Below are positions 49,291-58,123 of a stretch of 64,000 nucleotides of DNA, one piece after another (the stretch's first letter is position 1; each line of letters opens with the position of its first letter). Source of the stretch: JAKAVN01 sp963734845 (lineage in GTDB: Bacteria > Desulfobacterota > Binatia > Binatales > Binataceae); the NCBI GenBank assembly GCA_963734845.1, contig CAVTIS010000006.1, forward strand, positions 287,597 to 351,596, in the 5' to 3' direction. Below the pieces are notes generated by a model. The model had not been told where the DNA came from, searched no databases, and was given only the letters and a program-made list of their open reading frames with translations. The position numbers and the translations under genes are program-made.

Positions 49291-50043
49291 ATGCATGCAG
49301 TAAAGGCGTCAGGGGCGCGAAAGCTGCGGGGCCTCTCGAACATTGCCTGGCTCACCCCGCGCCAGTTGAACAGGCTCTCCGATGCGTTGACCGTGAGCCG
49401 AGTTGAGAGACGCGGCATCGTATTCGATGACAAGCAGTCATCCGAATCCGCCTATGTTCTGCTCTCCGGCGTGGCGCGGATCACCTGCCGCAATCGCAAG
49501 GGCGATCGCACTTTGGTGATCATGGTCGCGCCCGGCATGATACCGGGCTTTCCCCCACCGGTCTCCGGGATCATGTATAACTTCCGTTGCGAGGCGGTCA
49601 CCGATTGCCAGATCGGGGCGGTCGCGCTGAAGACGTTTATTGAAATCGCGCTGGGGACTGGCTCGGCAGACTTCCAACGGATGGCCGCCAGCTATTCCGG
49701 GCGATGGGACCTGGTGCAGTTGCGCTGCACCAATTTCATGAGTTGCACGCTCGAGGAACGGGTCGCCTTAATCCTGCTCGAACTCGCTGACAACTTCGGC
49801 GCCCCCGATAAGCAGGGCGTGCGGCTGACCGTGCCGGCGCGGCATAAGGATCTGGCCGAACTGGTGGGCGCCTCGCGGCCGCGGGTGACCGAGTATCTCG
49901 CGCTGCTCGAGCGCGACCATCTGATCGTGCGCGACGGCCGTCAATTGATTATCAAGCGCGAGCGGCTGGAGAGTTTCCTTTCGCAAAGCCCATCGTCCGC
50001 CAACCATCGGCACCATCAGCTCGAAGACATGCTCGCCTCGTAA
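49291..50043 (+). CDS. Crp/Fnr family transcription regulator
   Basis: A 250-residue regulator with a cupin cNMP-like N-terminal domain (SSESAYVLLSGVARITCRN) and a C-terminal winged helix HKDLAELVGASRPRVTEYLALLERDHL. It has no Fnr-type Cys cluster. The effector-binding loop is too changed to predict a ligand. A near-identical-architecture gene follows, and the two look like an ancient tandem duplication. Probably autoregulated or controlling the downstream genes, but no binding site is seen. Confidence 0.85.
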   Translation: MHAVKASGARKLRGLSNIAWLTPRQLNRLSDALTVSRVERRGIVFDDKQSSESAYVLLSGVARITCRNRKGDRTLVIMVAPGMIPGFPPPVSGIMYNFRCEAVTDCQIGAVALKTFIEIALGTGSADFQRMAASYSGRWDLVQLRCTNFMSCTLEERVALILLELADNFGAPDKQGVRLTVPARHKDLAELVGASRPRVTEYLALLERDHLIVRDGRQLIIKRERLESFLSQSPSSANHRHHQLEDMLAS

Positions 50044-50168
50044 CCTGAAAGCACGCGCCTGCCGATTTGGCATCGTGGCACGGCCGTCTAAAAGTCCTTT
50101 ACGGGACGCATCTTTTGTTCCTTACATAACATTCAGATTGCTTGATCGGCGGTCACGGCGTAGAGTCA

Positions 50169-51013
50169 GTGCACGTTGTAAAAGGTGCAATTTTGAATGG
50201 TGCCCGAAATTTACCAGACAGTGACCTGGACAAACTGACCCGGCTGAAGGCTCTATCGTGGTTGTCCGCGCCGGAGTTGGGCTTGTTGGTCGAAAGGCTA
50301 ACCTTCGCCAACTTCAAACGGTCGCAAGTAATTCTTCGTGCAGCCGCCCTCGCGTCAGACGCTCACATCCTCCTACAAGGCGTCGCGCGCATCACTTGCC
50401 GGAGCGCCCGCGACGAGCGCGTAACCATCGCGCTCCTTCCGCCGGGTCCGATTCCTGAGTTCCCGTCGCTGCCGTTGAACCGCTTCGATTTTCGTTGTGA
50501 GGCCTATAGCGCCTGCAGGATCGGCAGCCTGACCTGGAACGAGCTCGAAAGCATAGCGGCACATCGTTCCGAGTCGGCCTTCAAAACATTTCATAAAAGC
50601 GATTTGCAGCAGTGCTATCGGCTGCTCCTGCGAAGTTCCAGTTTTCTCAACCTTGGCCTCCACGAGCGCATCGGCACGACATTGCTCGAACTGGCTTCCG
50701 ATTTCGGAATTGAAGAGTCGCGCGGCACCCTTTTTTAAGGGTATCTTTCAGCCACCAGGACATCGCCGACCTGGTCGGTGCCTCGCGGCCCCGAGTCACA
50801 GAGCATCTGGCGAAGTTGGAGCGCGAGCACCTGATCATCCGTCAGGGCCGGCAACTGATTGTGCGCGTGGACGAGATCGGAAGTGCAATCAGCGTCCCGC
50901 CAGTGACCGTGGCTGGCGGGATATTCGAAAGCGCAAGATCACTGGCGCATGCTCCGAAAAAGGGAGAATTCGCTGCTCCAGTTTTCACGCCCGGCAGCGT
51001 CTCTAGTGCCTGA
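50169..51013 (+). pseudogene. Second Crp/Fnr regulator, split by a -1 frameshift at a T-run
   Basis: The start GTG (50169) gives MHVVKGAILNGARNL, matching the first paralogue's MHAVKAS. The effector domain runs in frame to TTLLELASDFGIEESRGTLF, then stops at TAA 50736-50738. The helix-turn-helix (RVSFSHQDIADLVGASRPRVTEHLAKLEREHL) continues in the -1 frame to 51013. One more T in the six-T run (50731-50736) would restore a 281-residue protein. The T TTT TAA sequence could also permit -1 slippage at the stop. Either real decay, a consensus error or recoding. Confidence 0.8.
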
Positions 51014-51359
51014 CCAATCCACTTCTTTCCTGCGTTCGCCATAACCGACTCGCCCCCCGGGTTCAATGCTGAGCGGAATGCGGCGTGCTTCGGGTAAACT
51101 CTGTGCAGCGATCCATGAGTGACCAGCTTCAAACCTGATAGCGCGATGAGCTATTCTCGCCGCTTCGGGGTTTCGAGCTTTCGGGAGAGCGGAACCGCGC
51201 GATGCTCCTGGCCTTGCCCACGACTTTCGCCGCCGGTCGAAAGCAGCCGCTGACTGCGGTCCTGCAGCGGATTCACGTGGCCATCATCATCGCGGCCGAT
51301 TTCGGCATGGCCGAGGCCGACCCCGCGGCCCCGCGATCGTTGCGACTTCCAGGCCAGTT

Positions 51360-51959
51360 ATGACGGTCGAACACTCGATCCACCTCAAGTGCCATCCGTC
51401 GACACGCCCGTCGGCGGTGCGCAGTATCGGGGTGCTCGTGCGCCGACCGGCGGGCGCTGAACTCCGGGTGATCTTTCGCCTCGACGGAGATATTCGCCGT
51501 ATCCGGGTCCCCTCGCCGGGCGCCCCGCGCATCGCCGCACAGCTCTGGCGCCACACCTGCTTCGAAGCCTTCATCGCGATGGAAGGGCACCCGGCGTACC
51601 ACGAGTTCAACTTCGCCCCGTCCGGCGAGTGGGCCGCCTACGCCTTCTCCGGCTATCGCAATGGCGGACCGCTCGCGAATGAAGAGATGCGCCCGCACAT
51701 AGAGGTACGTTCGTCTCGAAGTTGGCTTGAGCTCGAGAGCCTTGTCCGGCTCGATAGCCTATCTGCCGTCCATCCGCGTGCTACGCTGCGGGTCGGGCTC
51801 TCGGCGGTCATCGAGGATAACGATTGCCTCTCGTACTGGGCGCTTCGCCATCCGGCCGACAAACCGGATTTTCATGACGCCGATGGATTCACCCTGCTGA
51901 TCGAGCCGCCCGACCTCCAGCGGCAGGTATCCAAGGCGCGTGCTAAAATCACGCCCTGA
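51360..51959 (+). CDS. DOMON-like domain protein
   Basis: A 199-residue protein with the DOMON-like signature HTCFEAFIAMEGHPAYHEFNF, then PSGEWAAYAFSGYR and the late WALRHPADKPDFHDADGFTL. Such proteins are beta-sandwiches thought to bind sugar or haem. No signal peptide is visible. Its TGA overlaps the ATG of the DUF1460 gene (TGATG), so it heads the coupled block. The 346-base gap before it (51014-51359) shows nothing recognisable. Confidence 0.78.
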   Translation: MTVEHSIHLKCHPSTRPSAVRSIGVLVRRPAGAELRVIFRLDGDIRRIRVPSPGAPRIAAQLWRHTCFEAFIAMEGHPAYHEFNFAPSGEWAAYAFSGYRNGGPLANEEMRPHIEVRSSRSWLELESLVRLDSLSAVHPRATLRVGLSAVIEDNDCLSYWALRHPADKPDFHDADGFTLLIEPPDLQRQVSKARAKITP

Positions 51960-52762
51960 TGAAGCACCCTCAACCACGAGGTCTCAGCCGGCGGCGCGTG
52001 GAGCAGCTTCTATCGGAAACGAGAAATGACCGTGGCGCCGGTGTCCGAGTTGACGTCCTCTCCCGCCGATTTCTTGGACATCCCTACAGAACGAATCCGC
52101 TGATCGGATCGGCCGAAACCGGCGAATTGTTCACGGCTTCCCTCGATGGATTCGACTGTGTCACGTACATCGAAACAATCCTGGCGCTCGCCCGCGCTTG
52201 CGACGTTGACGGCTTCGTCGAATGGCTGAGAAGGATTCGATATGACCGGGGCCGTATTCAATGGGAACGGCGAAATCACTACATGACGCTGTGGATCCGC
52301 AACAATCTACGCGAAGGCATAATCAAGCCCGTTTCAATCCCGGCTGTTCCGATAGTCAGCAGGGAACGCGTGCTGAATGTCGTGCCCGGCCTTGCTATAC
52401 GGCGGACTCGCGTCAGATGCGCGCCAAAGCGGGCGGTACCGCGGCTGGCGAAGTATTTGCAAAGCGGCGATCTGATGTTTTTTGTGTCCACGCGCAAGAA
52501 TCTCGACGTGTTTCATGCTGGAATCATCGTGCGCGATGGCAAAAGCATCCGCATGCGGCACGCGTCGCTCAGCCAGAGCCTGGTCGTCGAACAGGAGTTG
52601 GGCGAATTTCTCAGGACAAATCGGATGGCCGGCGTAATTGTCATGCGGCCGTACGGGCGACGCGACGCACCGCGCTTGGCAAGTAGGATGACGCGTTTAT
52701 CGATGCGGCGAGTTCCCTCATCGCAGCGGAGTGATAGCGCGAAACGGCCGTGTGAGATGTGA
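51959..52762 (+). CDS. DUF1460 (NlpC/P60-like amidase) protein
   Basis: A 267-residue papain-like protein of the DUF1460 type: LSRRFLGHPYRTN, catalytic Cys in SLDGFDCVTYIETILALAR, the family's RNHYMTLWIRNNL and His in DVFHAGIIVRDGK. The family includes N-acetylmuramoyl-L-alanine amidases that cleave peptidoglycan stems, though a plain cytoplasmic location is suggested by the missing signal. The C-terminal 30 residues are Arg/Ser-rich. It overlaps the GT2 gene by four bases. Confidence 0.75.
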   Translation: MKHPQPRGLSRRRVEQLLSETRNDRGAGVRVDVLSRRFLGHPYRTNPLIGSAETGELFTASLDGFDCVTYIETILALARACDVDGFVEWLRRIRYDRGRIQWERRNHYMTLWIRNNLREGIIKPVSIPAVPIVSRERVLNVVPGLAIRRTRVRCAPKRAVPRLAKYLQSGDLMFFVSTRKNLDVFHAGIIVRDGKSIRMRHASLSQSLVVEQELGEFLRTNRMAGVIVMRPYGRRDAPRLASRMTRLSMRRVPSSQRSDSAKRPCEM

Positions 52763-54033
52763 ATATCATCTATCCGAAAGACTATTCATCCGCGAATATA
52801 CAGGGACTCGTCGACGCCGCGGACTCCGATATCCTCTTTCTCGGCGATCCGCGGGTGAACATCGGACCCGGACCCGGCATGTTCGATCGAATGACGCGTG
52901 TCTTGCGTGAAACCGGTTGCGGCTGGGTCTATGCCGACGCCGCAAGCCATCCGCGTATCGACTATCAAAGCGGCAGCATCCGTGACGGTTTCGACTTCGG
53001 CCCGTTAGTAGGGGTGTCCGTTCAGGCCGCGCGCCAGGCAGGAACCGGCAGCGGCTGGAAATGGGGAGGACTTTACGACCTGCGCTTAAGGATCGCAGAA
53101 AAACACGCCATACTGCGGATTCCGGAACCGTTGTACAACGCGTCGATGCTTGATGCGCGGCCAACGGGTCAAAGGCAGTTCGATTATGTGGATCCGCGCA
53201 ATCGCGACTACCAAATCGAAATGGAGCGCATCGCGACGGCGCATCTAAAACGAATCGGCGCCTGGTTGCAGCCGCACTTCAAAAAAGTTCCAGCCGGAGC
53301 AGAGGCATTTCCGGTAAAGGCCAGCGTCATCATACCGGTTCGAAATCGCGAGCGGACGATTCTGGACGCCGTACAAAGCGCCCTCGCCCAGAGCGCCGAT
53401 TTCGAATTCAATGTAATCGTCGTCGATAACCATTCGACCGATCGCACGACGGAAATCCTGCGCGGTATCAGCGATCCGCGCGTCAGACACCTCGTTCCGC
53501 GACGCCAGGATCTGGGAATCGGCGGATGCTGGAACGAAGCGATTTACTCCGGCGACTGCGGACAATACTCCATCCAGCTTGATTCTGACGACCTCTACAT
53601 CAATGACGGCGTCCTTCGCCGGATCGTTGCAGAGCTCGATGCCGGACCTTATGCGATGGTCATAGGTGCATATACCATGGTGGATTTTTCGTTGAAGGAG
53701 ATTCCGCCCGGTCTTATCGACCATCGCGAGTGGAGCCGCGAGAACGGTAGAAACAATGCGCTCCGGGTCAATGGCCTCGGCGCGCCGCGCGCATTCAATA
53801 CGTCGGTTCTGCGCCATATCGGATTTCCGAATGTAAGCTATGGCGAGGACTATGCCGTAGCCTTGCGCATCAGCCGTGACTATGAGATCGCCCGGATCTT
53901 CGAGTCCCTCTACCTTTGTCGCCGTTGGGAAGGCAATAGCGATAGCGCTCTGCCGCATGAGGTTGCGAATCGATACGATCTGTACAAGGACTGGCTCCGC
54001 ACGATCGAAATTCAGGCTCGTATGCGGGCATGA
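52759..54033 (+). CDS. GT2 glycosyltransferase with an extra N-terminal domain
   Basis: A 424-residue protein. The second half is a GT-A family 2 domain: ASVIIPVRNRERTILDAVQS, VVDNHSTDRTTEIL and the metal-binding LDSDDLY (275-278). The first 180 residues (LFLGDPRVNIGPGPGMFDRM) look like a degenerate second GT-A domain without clear metal motif. It would add a sugar to an acceptor, perhaps cell-wall-derived, given its neighbours. GTG start overlaps the DUF1460 stop and ATGA joins it to the DUF4922 gene. Confidence 0.8.
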   Translation: MNIIYPKDYSSANIQGLVDAADSDILFLGDPRVNIGPGPGMFDRMTRVLRETGCGWVYADAASHPRIDYQSGSIRDGFDFGPLVGVSVQAARQAGTGSGWKWGGLYDLRLRIAEKHAILRIPEPLYNASMLDARPTGQRQFDYVDPRNRDYQIEMERIATAHLKRIGAWLQPHFKKVPAGAEAFPVKASVIIPVRNRERTILDAVQSALAQSADFEFNVIVVDNHSTDRTTEILRGISDPRVRHLVPRRQDLGIGGCWNEAIYSGDCGQYSIQLDSDDLYINDGVLRRIVAELDAGPYAMVIGAYTMVDFSLKEIPPGLIDHREWSRENGRNNALRVNGLGAPRAFNTSVLRHIGFPNVSYGEDYAVALRISRDYEIARIFESLYLCRRWEGNSDSALPHEVANRYDLYKDWLRTIEIQARMRA

Positions 54034-54923
54034 TCCAGCAACTACAGGAACTGTTGAAACGGCAAGTGCGAGCATGGCCGCAGCTCGCCAGGGGCATCGA
54101 AGGCCTCGCGCGCGCGCAGACACGGACGGTACGGATCGCCTGGTTCGACATTATCATCCGTCACATTCCCCATCGCGTGGGCAGTACCATCGCGCCTGTC
54201 GATCGGGATTCGGTTGCGAGACGCCCCTGCTTCCTGTGCGCGGGAAATTTACCCCCGGAGGAGGAGGGCGTGCAGTTTGAGGCGGACTTCACTATCTACT
54301 GCAATCCGTTTCCGATCGTGGATCATCACCTCACGATCGCGCACAAACAGCACGGCTTGCAGCGCATCGCAAACCAGTTCGGAAGTATGCTCAACCTCGC
54401 CGCGGCCCTGCCCGGATATTTCGTCATCTATAACGGCCCGGAATGCGGAGCGTCCGCACCGGACCACATGCATTTTCAGGCAGGGTCGCGAGAATTGCTC
54501 CCGATAGAGAAAGACACCGCCGGGCTGACCGGACTTACCGTCCCGAACTACGGAAGAAATGTGTTCCTGTTTCGTGGACGGGAGCGATCTGCTTTGATCG
54601 ACGGAATGGATCGGACCATCGATCTGCTCGCGGAAACGACTGGCAAACGAACCGAACCCTTGGTCAACATTGCGGCCTTTCATGAAAGAGGGGAATGGGT
54701 GAGTTACCTGTTCCCGCGAGGAAAACATCGGCCGCAGGTGTTTCATACGGGCGAACTGACAGTGAGTCCGGCATCGATTGATTTGTGCGGAATATTTGTC
54801 GTGCCGCTGGCGCGCGATTTCGAAAGAATCACCGCTGACGCGATTGCCGCAATTTTTCGAGAGGTCACTTTGCCTGACGATCAGTTTCGGGAAGTCGCCG
54901 AGAAGCTGGGGAGCGAGCGTTGA
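54030..54923 (+). CDS. DUF4922 HIT-like nucleotidyl-sugar phosphorylase/transferase
   Basis: A 297-residue protein of the DUF4922 group, related to Apa2/GDP-sugar phosphorylases of the HIT superfamily. The HIT triad shows as ECGASAPDHMHFQAGS (His146, His148). A CFLC pair (67-70) begins the conserved part RPCFLCAGNLPPEEEG and FTIYCNPFPIVDHHLTIAH. It likely moves a nucleotidyl or phosphoryl group on a sugar phosphate, perhaps making the donor for the GT2 upstream. It shares four-base overlaps with both neighbours. Confidence 0.8.
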   Translation: MIQQLQELLKRQVRAWPQLARGIEGLARAQTRTVRIAWFDIIIRHIPHRVGSTIAPVDRDSVARRPCFLCAGNLPPEEEGVQFEADFTIYCNPFPIVDHHLTIAHKQHGLQRIANQFGSMLNLAAALPGYFVIYNGPECGASAPDHMHFQAGSRELLPIEKDTAGLTGLTVPNYGRNVFLFRGRERSALIDGMDRTIDLLAETTGKRTEPLVNIAAFHERGEWVSYLFPRGKHRPQVFHTGELTVSPASIDLCGIFVVPLARDFERITADAIAAIFREVTLPDDQFREVAEKLGSER

Positions 54924-56140
54924 ACGTATCTGTAGGATTGATCGAAGAGCAAACCGTCGTTGAAGTCGAATTGACGGGCACGTTTACTGATACTTCCGGC
55001 AAGCTATACAGTCCCGGGCGCTACAGATTTACTTCCGAAGTTACGCTTACTCCGTCGGACCCGATATCGAGCGCGTTTGCGCTGGACGACGTCACGATCG
55101 GAATTGGATTTCATTGGGAACGTAAGGAGCGCCAGGTATTCCGTGGGGCGTTTCGCCTCTTGAAACGAGCAGCCGGGCTGACGGTGATTAATGATGTGTC
55201 GCTCGAAGAGTACGTCACCAGCGTGATTTCATCCGAGATGAGTGCTTCCTGTCCGCTTGAATTGCTGAAGGCTCATGCGGTGATTTCGCGCAGCTGGCTG
55301 TGGTTTCCGAAAGCAAACCCCTCCCCTTCCGGGAACGTGCAGCGTGAGGATCTCGATCCTCACGAAATCCTTCGATGGTATGGCCGCGAAGCGCATCCGG
55401 ATTTTGATGTGTGCGCCGACGATCACTGCCAGCGGTACCAGGGCATCACGAAAACATTCTCTCCGGCCGCGGCAGAGGCGGTTCGCGCGACGGCTGGCGA
55501 GTTTCTCCGTTATCGCGGCGCTATCTGCGATGCGCGGTTTTCCAAGTCCTGCGGCGGCATAACCGAACGCTATGCGACCGCCTGGGAAGGTAAAGCTATC
55601 CCCTATCTTGAATCCGTCTACGACGGTCCCGCGCAACCCTGCTCTTACAATGCCGAGACTTGGATATGCTCCAGCCCGCCGGCTTACTGCAACACCGACG
55701 ATTTGGAACTCCTTTCACGCGTTCTCCCGGGATTCGATCAGGAAACTCGCGATTTCTATCGCTGGCGGGTGGCGTATACCCCCGAAGAGCTTGCCGATCT
55801 GGTCAGATCGAGGCTCGCCGTGGACCTTGGCCCGATTCGCGACTTGCAGGCCCTCGCTCGCGGACCTTCTGGCCGAATATTTCGGCTGAAGATTGCCGGG
55901 AAACGCGATTATGTCGTCGTCGGCAAGGAACTGGAAATCCGCCGCGTTCTTTCACGCACTCATCTTTACAGCTCTGCATTCGTCGTAAGCGAGGAGTCCG
56001 GCCGCTTCGTTCTCAGCGGAGCTGGCTGGGGACATGGTGTAGGATTATGCCAGATCGGCGCGGCGGTCATGGCGAATGAGGGCAACGCCTACACAACAAT
56101 CTTGCAGCACTACTATCGTGGGACCGCCGTCAGCGTCTGA
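54920..56140 (+). CDS. SpoIID/LytB domain protein
   Basis: A 406-residue protein of the SpoIID/LytB family. Catalytic Glu106 is in VTSVISSEMSASCPLELLKA; later motifs are SKSCGGITERYATAWEG and GAGWGHGVGLCQIGA. SpoIID is a lytic transglycosylase acting on denuded glycan strands. No clear signal peptide is present, so a cytoplasmic role in recycling of wall fragments is possible. Start TTG overlaps the DUF4922 stop. It ends the coupled block; the tRNA fragment lies 183 bases beyond. Confidence 0.82.
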   Translation: MNVSVGLIEEQTVVEVELTGTFTDTSGKLYSPGRYRFTSEVTLTPSDPISSAFALDDVTIGIGFHWERKERQVFRGAFRLLKRAAGLTVINDVSLEEYVTSVISSEMSASCPLELLKAHAVISRSWLWFPKANPSPSGNVQREDLDPHEILRWYGREAHPDFDVCADDHCQRYQGITKTFSPAAAEAVRATAGEFLRYRGAICDARFSKSCGGITERYATAWEGKAIPYLESVYDGPAQPCSYNAETWICSSPPAYCNTDDLELLSRVLPGFDQETRDFYRWRVAYTPEELADLVRSRLAVDLGPIRDLQALARGPSGRIFRLKIAGKRDYVVVGKELEIRRVLSRTHLYSSAFVVSEESGRFVLSGAGWGHGVGLCQIGAAVMANEGNAYTTILQHYYRGTAVSV

Positions 56141-56322
56141 TGTCCGCGCCGCACGTCGGCCCGAGTGCTGGAGTATGACAATCCGCCGGCTTGCCGCCGT
56201 GCACGCGACTGGCCCCGGAGGACAACCGCGGACCGCGGTCAGCGCGGATAGTTCGGAAAACACTGCAGGCGTCTACAAGTTTAATTTGATTGGCTCGCTA
56301 TTGTCATAAATTTTGATTCTCT

Positions 56323-56368
56323 TGGAGCCACCCGTCGGATTCGAACCGACGACCTGCTGATTACGAAT
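56323..56368 (-). other. 3' fragment of tRNA-Thr(CGT); probable att site
   Basis: Read on the minus strand from 56368, the 46 bases run from ATTCGTAATCAG (anticodon loop with CGT) through AGGTC, a perfect T-arm GTCGGTTCGAATCCGAC and the acceptor GGGTGGC to TCCA. The 5' half (acceptor, D-arm and 5' anticodon stem) is absent in the sequence beyond 56369. Such 3' copies starting at the anticodon loop are left by tyrosine-recombinase integration into tRNA genes. The rest of the 856-base gap 56141-56996 shows no gene. Confidence 0.78.
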
Positions 56369-56996
56369 TGTAATCCGGATCGCAGACGCCGTGACTAGTC
56401 GGTATCACTCGATAACGCCTCAGATCACAAACCCGATGTGGCACAAGGATTTCCAACACTTGGGTCGTTGCAACTAACCGCCACCAAGTGATCGGGAGCG
56501 GTACGCGGTCAGGGCACAATTTTGAGCACGGGCACAAGACTGGGCACAATGACTGTGGCGTAGTAACCGCTGCAAACCCGCCCTCGGTCCTCGATTGTTT
56601 TCACGAAACGGGAAACATGCCCATCGTGGAGCAACGCTACCAAGTCAGCCGTATCAGAAGTCGTCGCCGATTGGTTCGACCGGATTAAGCCCAACTCGAC
56701 GACCTGCATTTGATGTAGCCAAATACCGTGCCCTCGTCCCGGTTATGTATCCGAGGCCGGTCAGAGCCCTGTATGGTCTCGGGCTGATATCGAAAGATTG
56801 TCGAGCGGAAGGTATTTGAACCCCGAAGAAAGCCGGGAAACCCTCAGTTTTTTGGCCCGAAACATGACAACGGAACCGAGATGCGATGGAGTCGAGCTTC
56901 CGGGGGGGGCGCCGAAAGTCCGGCGCATTCTTGTCCAATGAGAAATGGGTCCGGACTTGGTTGTAATAGGAAGCGTAATTCTTCAGAGCGCAACGA

Positions 56997-57725
56997 TCAC
57001 TGCACCGTTATCGGAATACGCACGTCGAAGGCCGAGTTGATCGCCACGCCACCCTTCATCGCCGGAAAGAAACGCCACTGCCGCAGCGTGCTAAGCAGAA
57101 TCTGGTTGATCCGTGGATCCGGGGTCGGCTTCGCCAGAGTCACCTTTACATTTCCGTCGTAGGAGACCTCGAAGTGCGCCACCGCCACCGCTTCAAAAGC
57201 CAACTCGCGCAGGTCGTCAGGAATCTTCGGTACAGGCGAGTAGATCGCTCGCGCACCAAGACTATCGCTGCCGAGCCCCGAACCGCCGCTCGGCGATTCC
57301 TTCCCTTGCGCTGCGCCGGCACTCTCGCCCGTAGCTTTGGTCGCCGCAGTGCTCGATTCGGCCGGGGCCTTTTGCGTGCCCGAAATTGACGGCGGGGCCT
57401 GCGGCACGATGCGTTCCTTGTGCGGACGCACCGGCGCAATCGTTTTGCGCCGGACCTCGACCCGGGGCTTGGGCTTGGGTGGCGCGGGCGCGGTCGGATG
57501 CGGTGGCGCCGCGGGACCTCCCTGGAGGCCTGCAACCGGGGGTAGTTCGACGATCCGCGCCTCGATCGGCTTGAGTTCGGGCATCGGCGGCGCCGTTTGC
57601 CGGAGCACCAGCGCGAAGCCAAGTAATACGGCGGCCCAGATGGCGATCGACAGCGGCGCGATCCAAGCAATCCGCCGCCACGGTTCGTCCAGGAACGGCG
57701 AAGCGGTCTGCAACGCGCGGCTCAT
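56997..57725 (-). CDS. tonB: TonB-like energy transducer
   Basis: A 242-residue protein with one N-terminal transmembrane helix (APLSIAIWAAVLLGFALVL), a Pro/Lys-rich periplasmic span (HPTAPAPPKPKPRVEVRRK) and a C-terminal TonB domain (ELAFEAVAVAHFEVSYDGNV, LRQWRFFPAM). It passes proton-motive-force energy from ExbB-ExbD to outer membrane receptors. The ATG overlaps the exbD stop (ATGA). Last gene of exbB-exbD-tonB, divergent in function but same strand as the receptor upstream. Confidence 0.9.
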   Translation of the reverse strand: MSRALQTASPFLDEPWRRIAWIAPLSIAIWAAVLLGFALVLRQTAPPMPELKPIEARIVELPPVAGLQGGPAAPPHPTAPAPPKPKPRVEVRRKTIAPVRPHKERIVPQAPPSISGTQKAPAESSTAATKATGESAGAAQGKESPSGGSGLGSDSLGARAIYSPVPKIPDDLRELAFEAVAVAHFEVSYDGNVKVTLAKPTPDPRINQILLSTLRQWRFFPAMKGGVAINSAFDVRIPITVQ

Positions 57726-58123
57726 TCGCGCTTGACCGCGATCAAAAAATGCTCCACTCCGGCCCGGCGCGCCTGGAGCATCGCCTCCACCACGATACCT
57801 TCAGGCGCGGCGCCGTCCGCGTTGACCACCACTCCCTGATCCTGTCCTTGCAGCATGCTCTTCAGAGTGAAGGCCATCGTCGCGAGCGTGGTCGGAGTCT
57901 TGTCGAGAAATATCCTGCTATCCCTGGTAATAGTCAGTGCGACCGGTTCCTTATGCTGCAGGTTGGGCGCGTCGCCCTGCGGAAGATTGACCGTGATCGA
58001 GTTGAGACTCTGCATCGACAGCGACGCCAGCATGAACGTCACCAGCAGGAAGAACATCACGTCGATCATCGGGATGATCTCGATTCGGCCGCGCCGATAA
58101 CCTCGTCCCTTGCGCAGTTTCAT
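57722..58123 (-). CDS. exbD: ExbD/TolR-like biopolymer transport protein
   Basis: A 133-residue bitopic protein. The transmembrane segment contains the proton-conducting Asp in IEIIPMIDVMFFLLVTFMLA, with a periplasmic ExbD domain (VALTITRDSRIFLDKT, AGVEHFLIAVKRE). It forms the stator with ExbB. Four-base overlaps with exbB and tonB indicate coupled translation. Confidence 0.93.
   Translation of the reverse strand: MKLRKGRGYRRGRIEIIPMIDVMFFLLVTFMLASLSMQSLNSITVNLPQGDAPNLQHKEPVALTITRDSRIFLDKTPTTLATMAFTLKSMLQGQDQGVVVNADGAAPEGIVVEAMLQARRAGVEHFLIAVKRE

Noticed and set aside
50842..51132. Minus-strand frame after the second crp gene
   Set aside because: It overlaps the 3' end of the regulator and shows no family motif.
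56797..56840. Second tRNA-like 3' end with GGGGTTCAAAT on the minus strand
   Set aside because: The T-stem does not pair and there is no acceptor/CCA; only the TTCAAAT loop matches.
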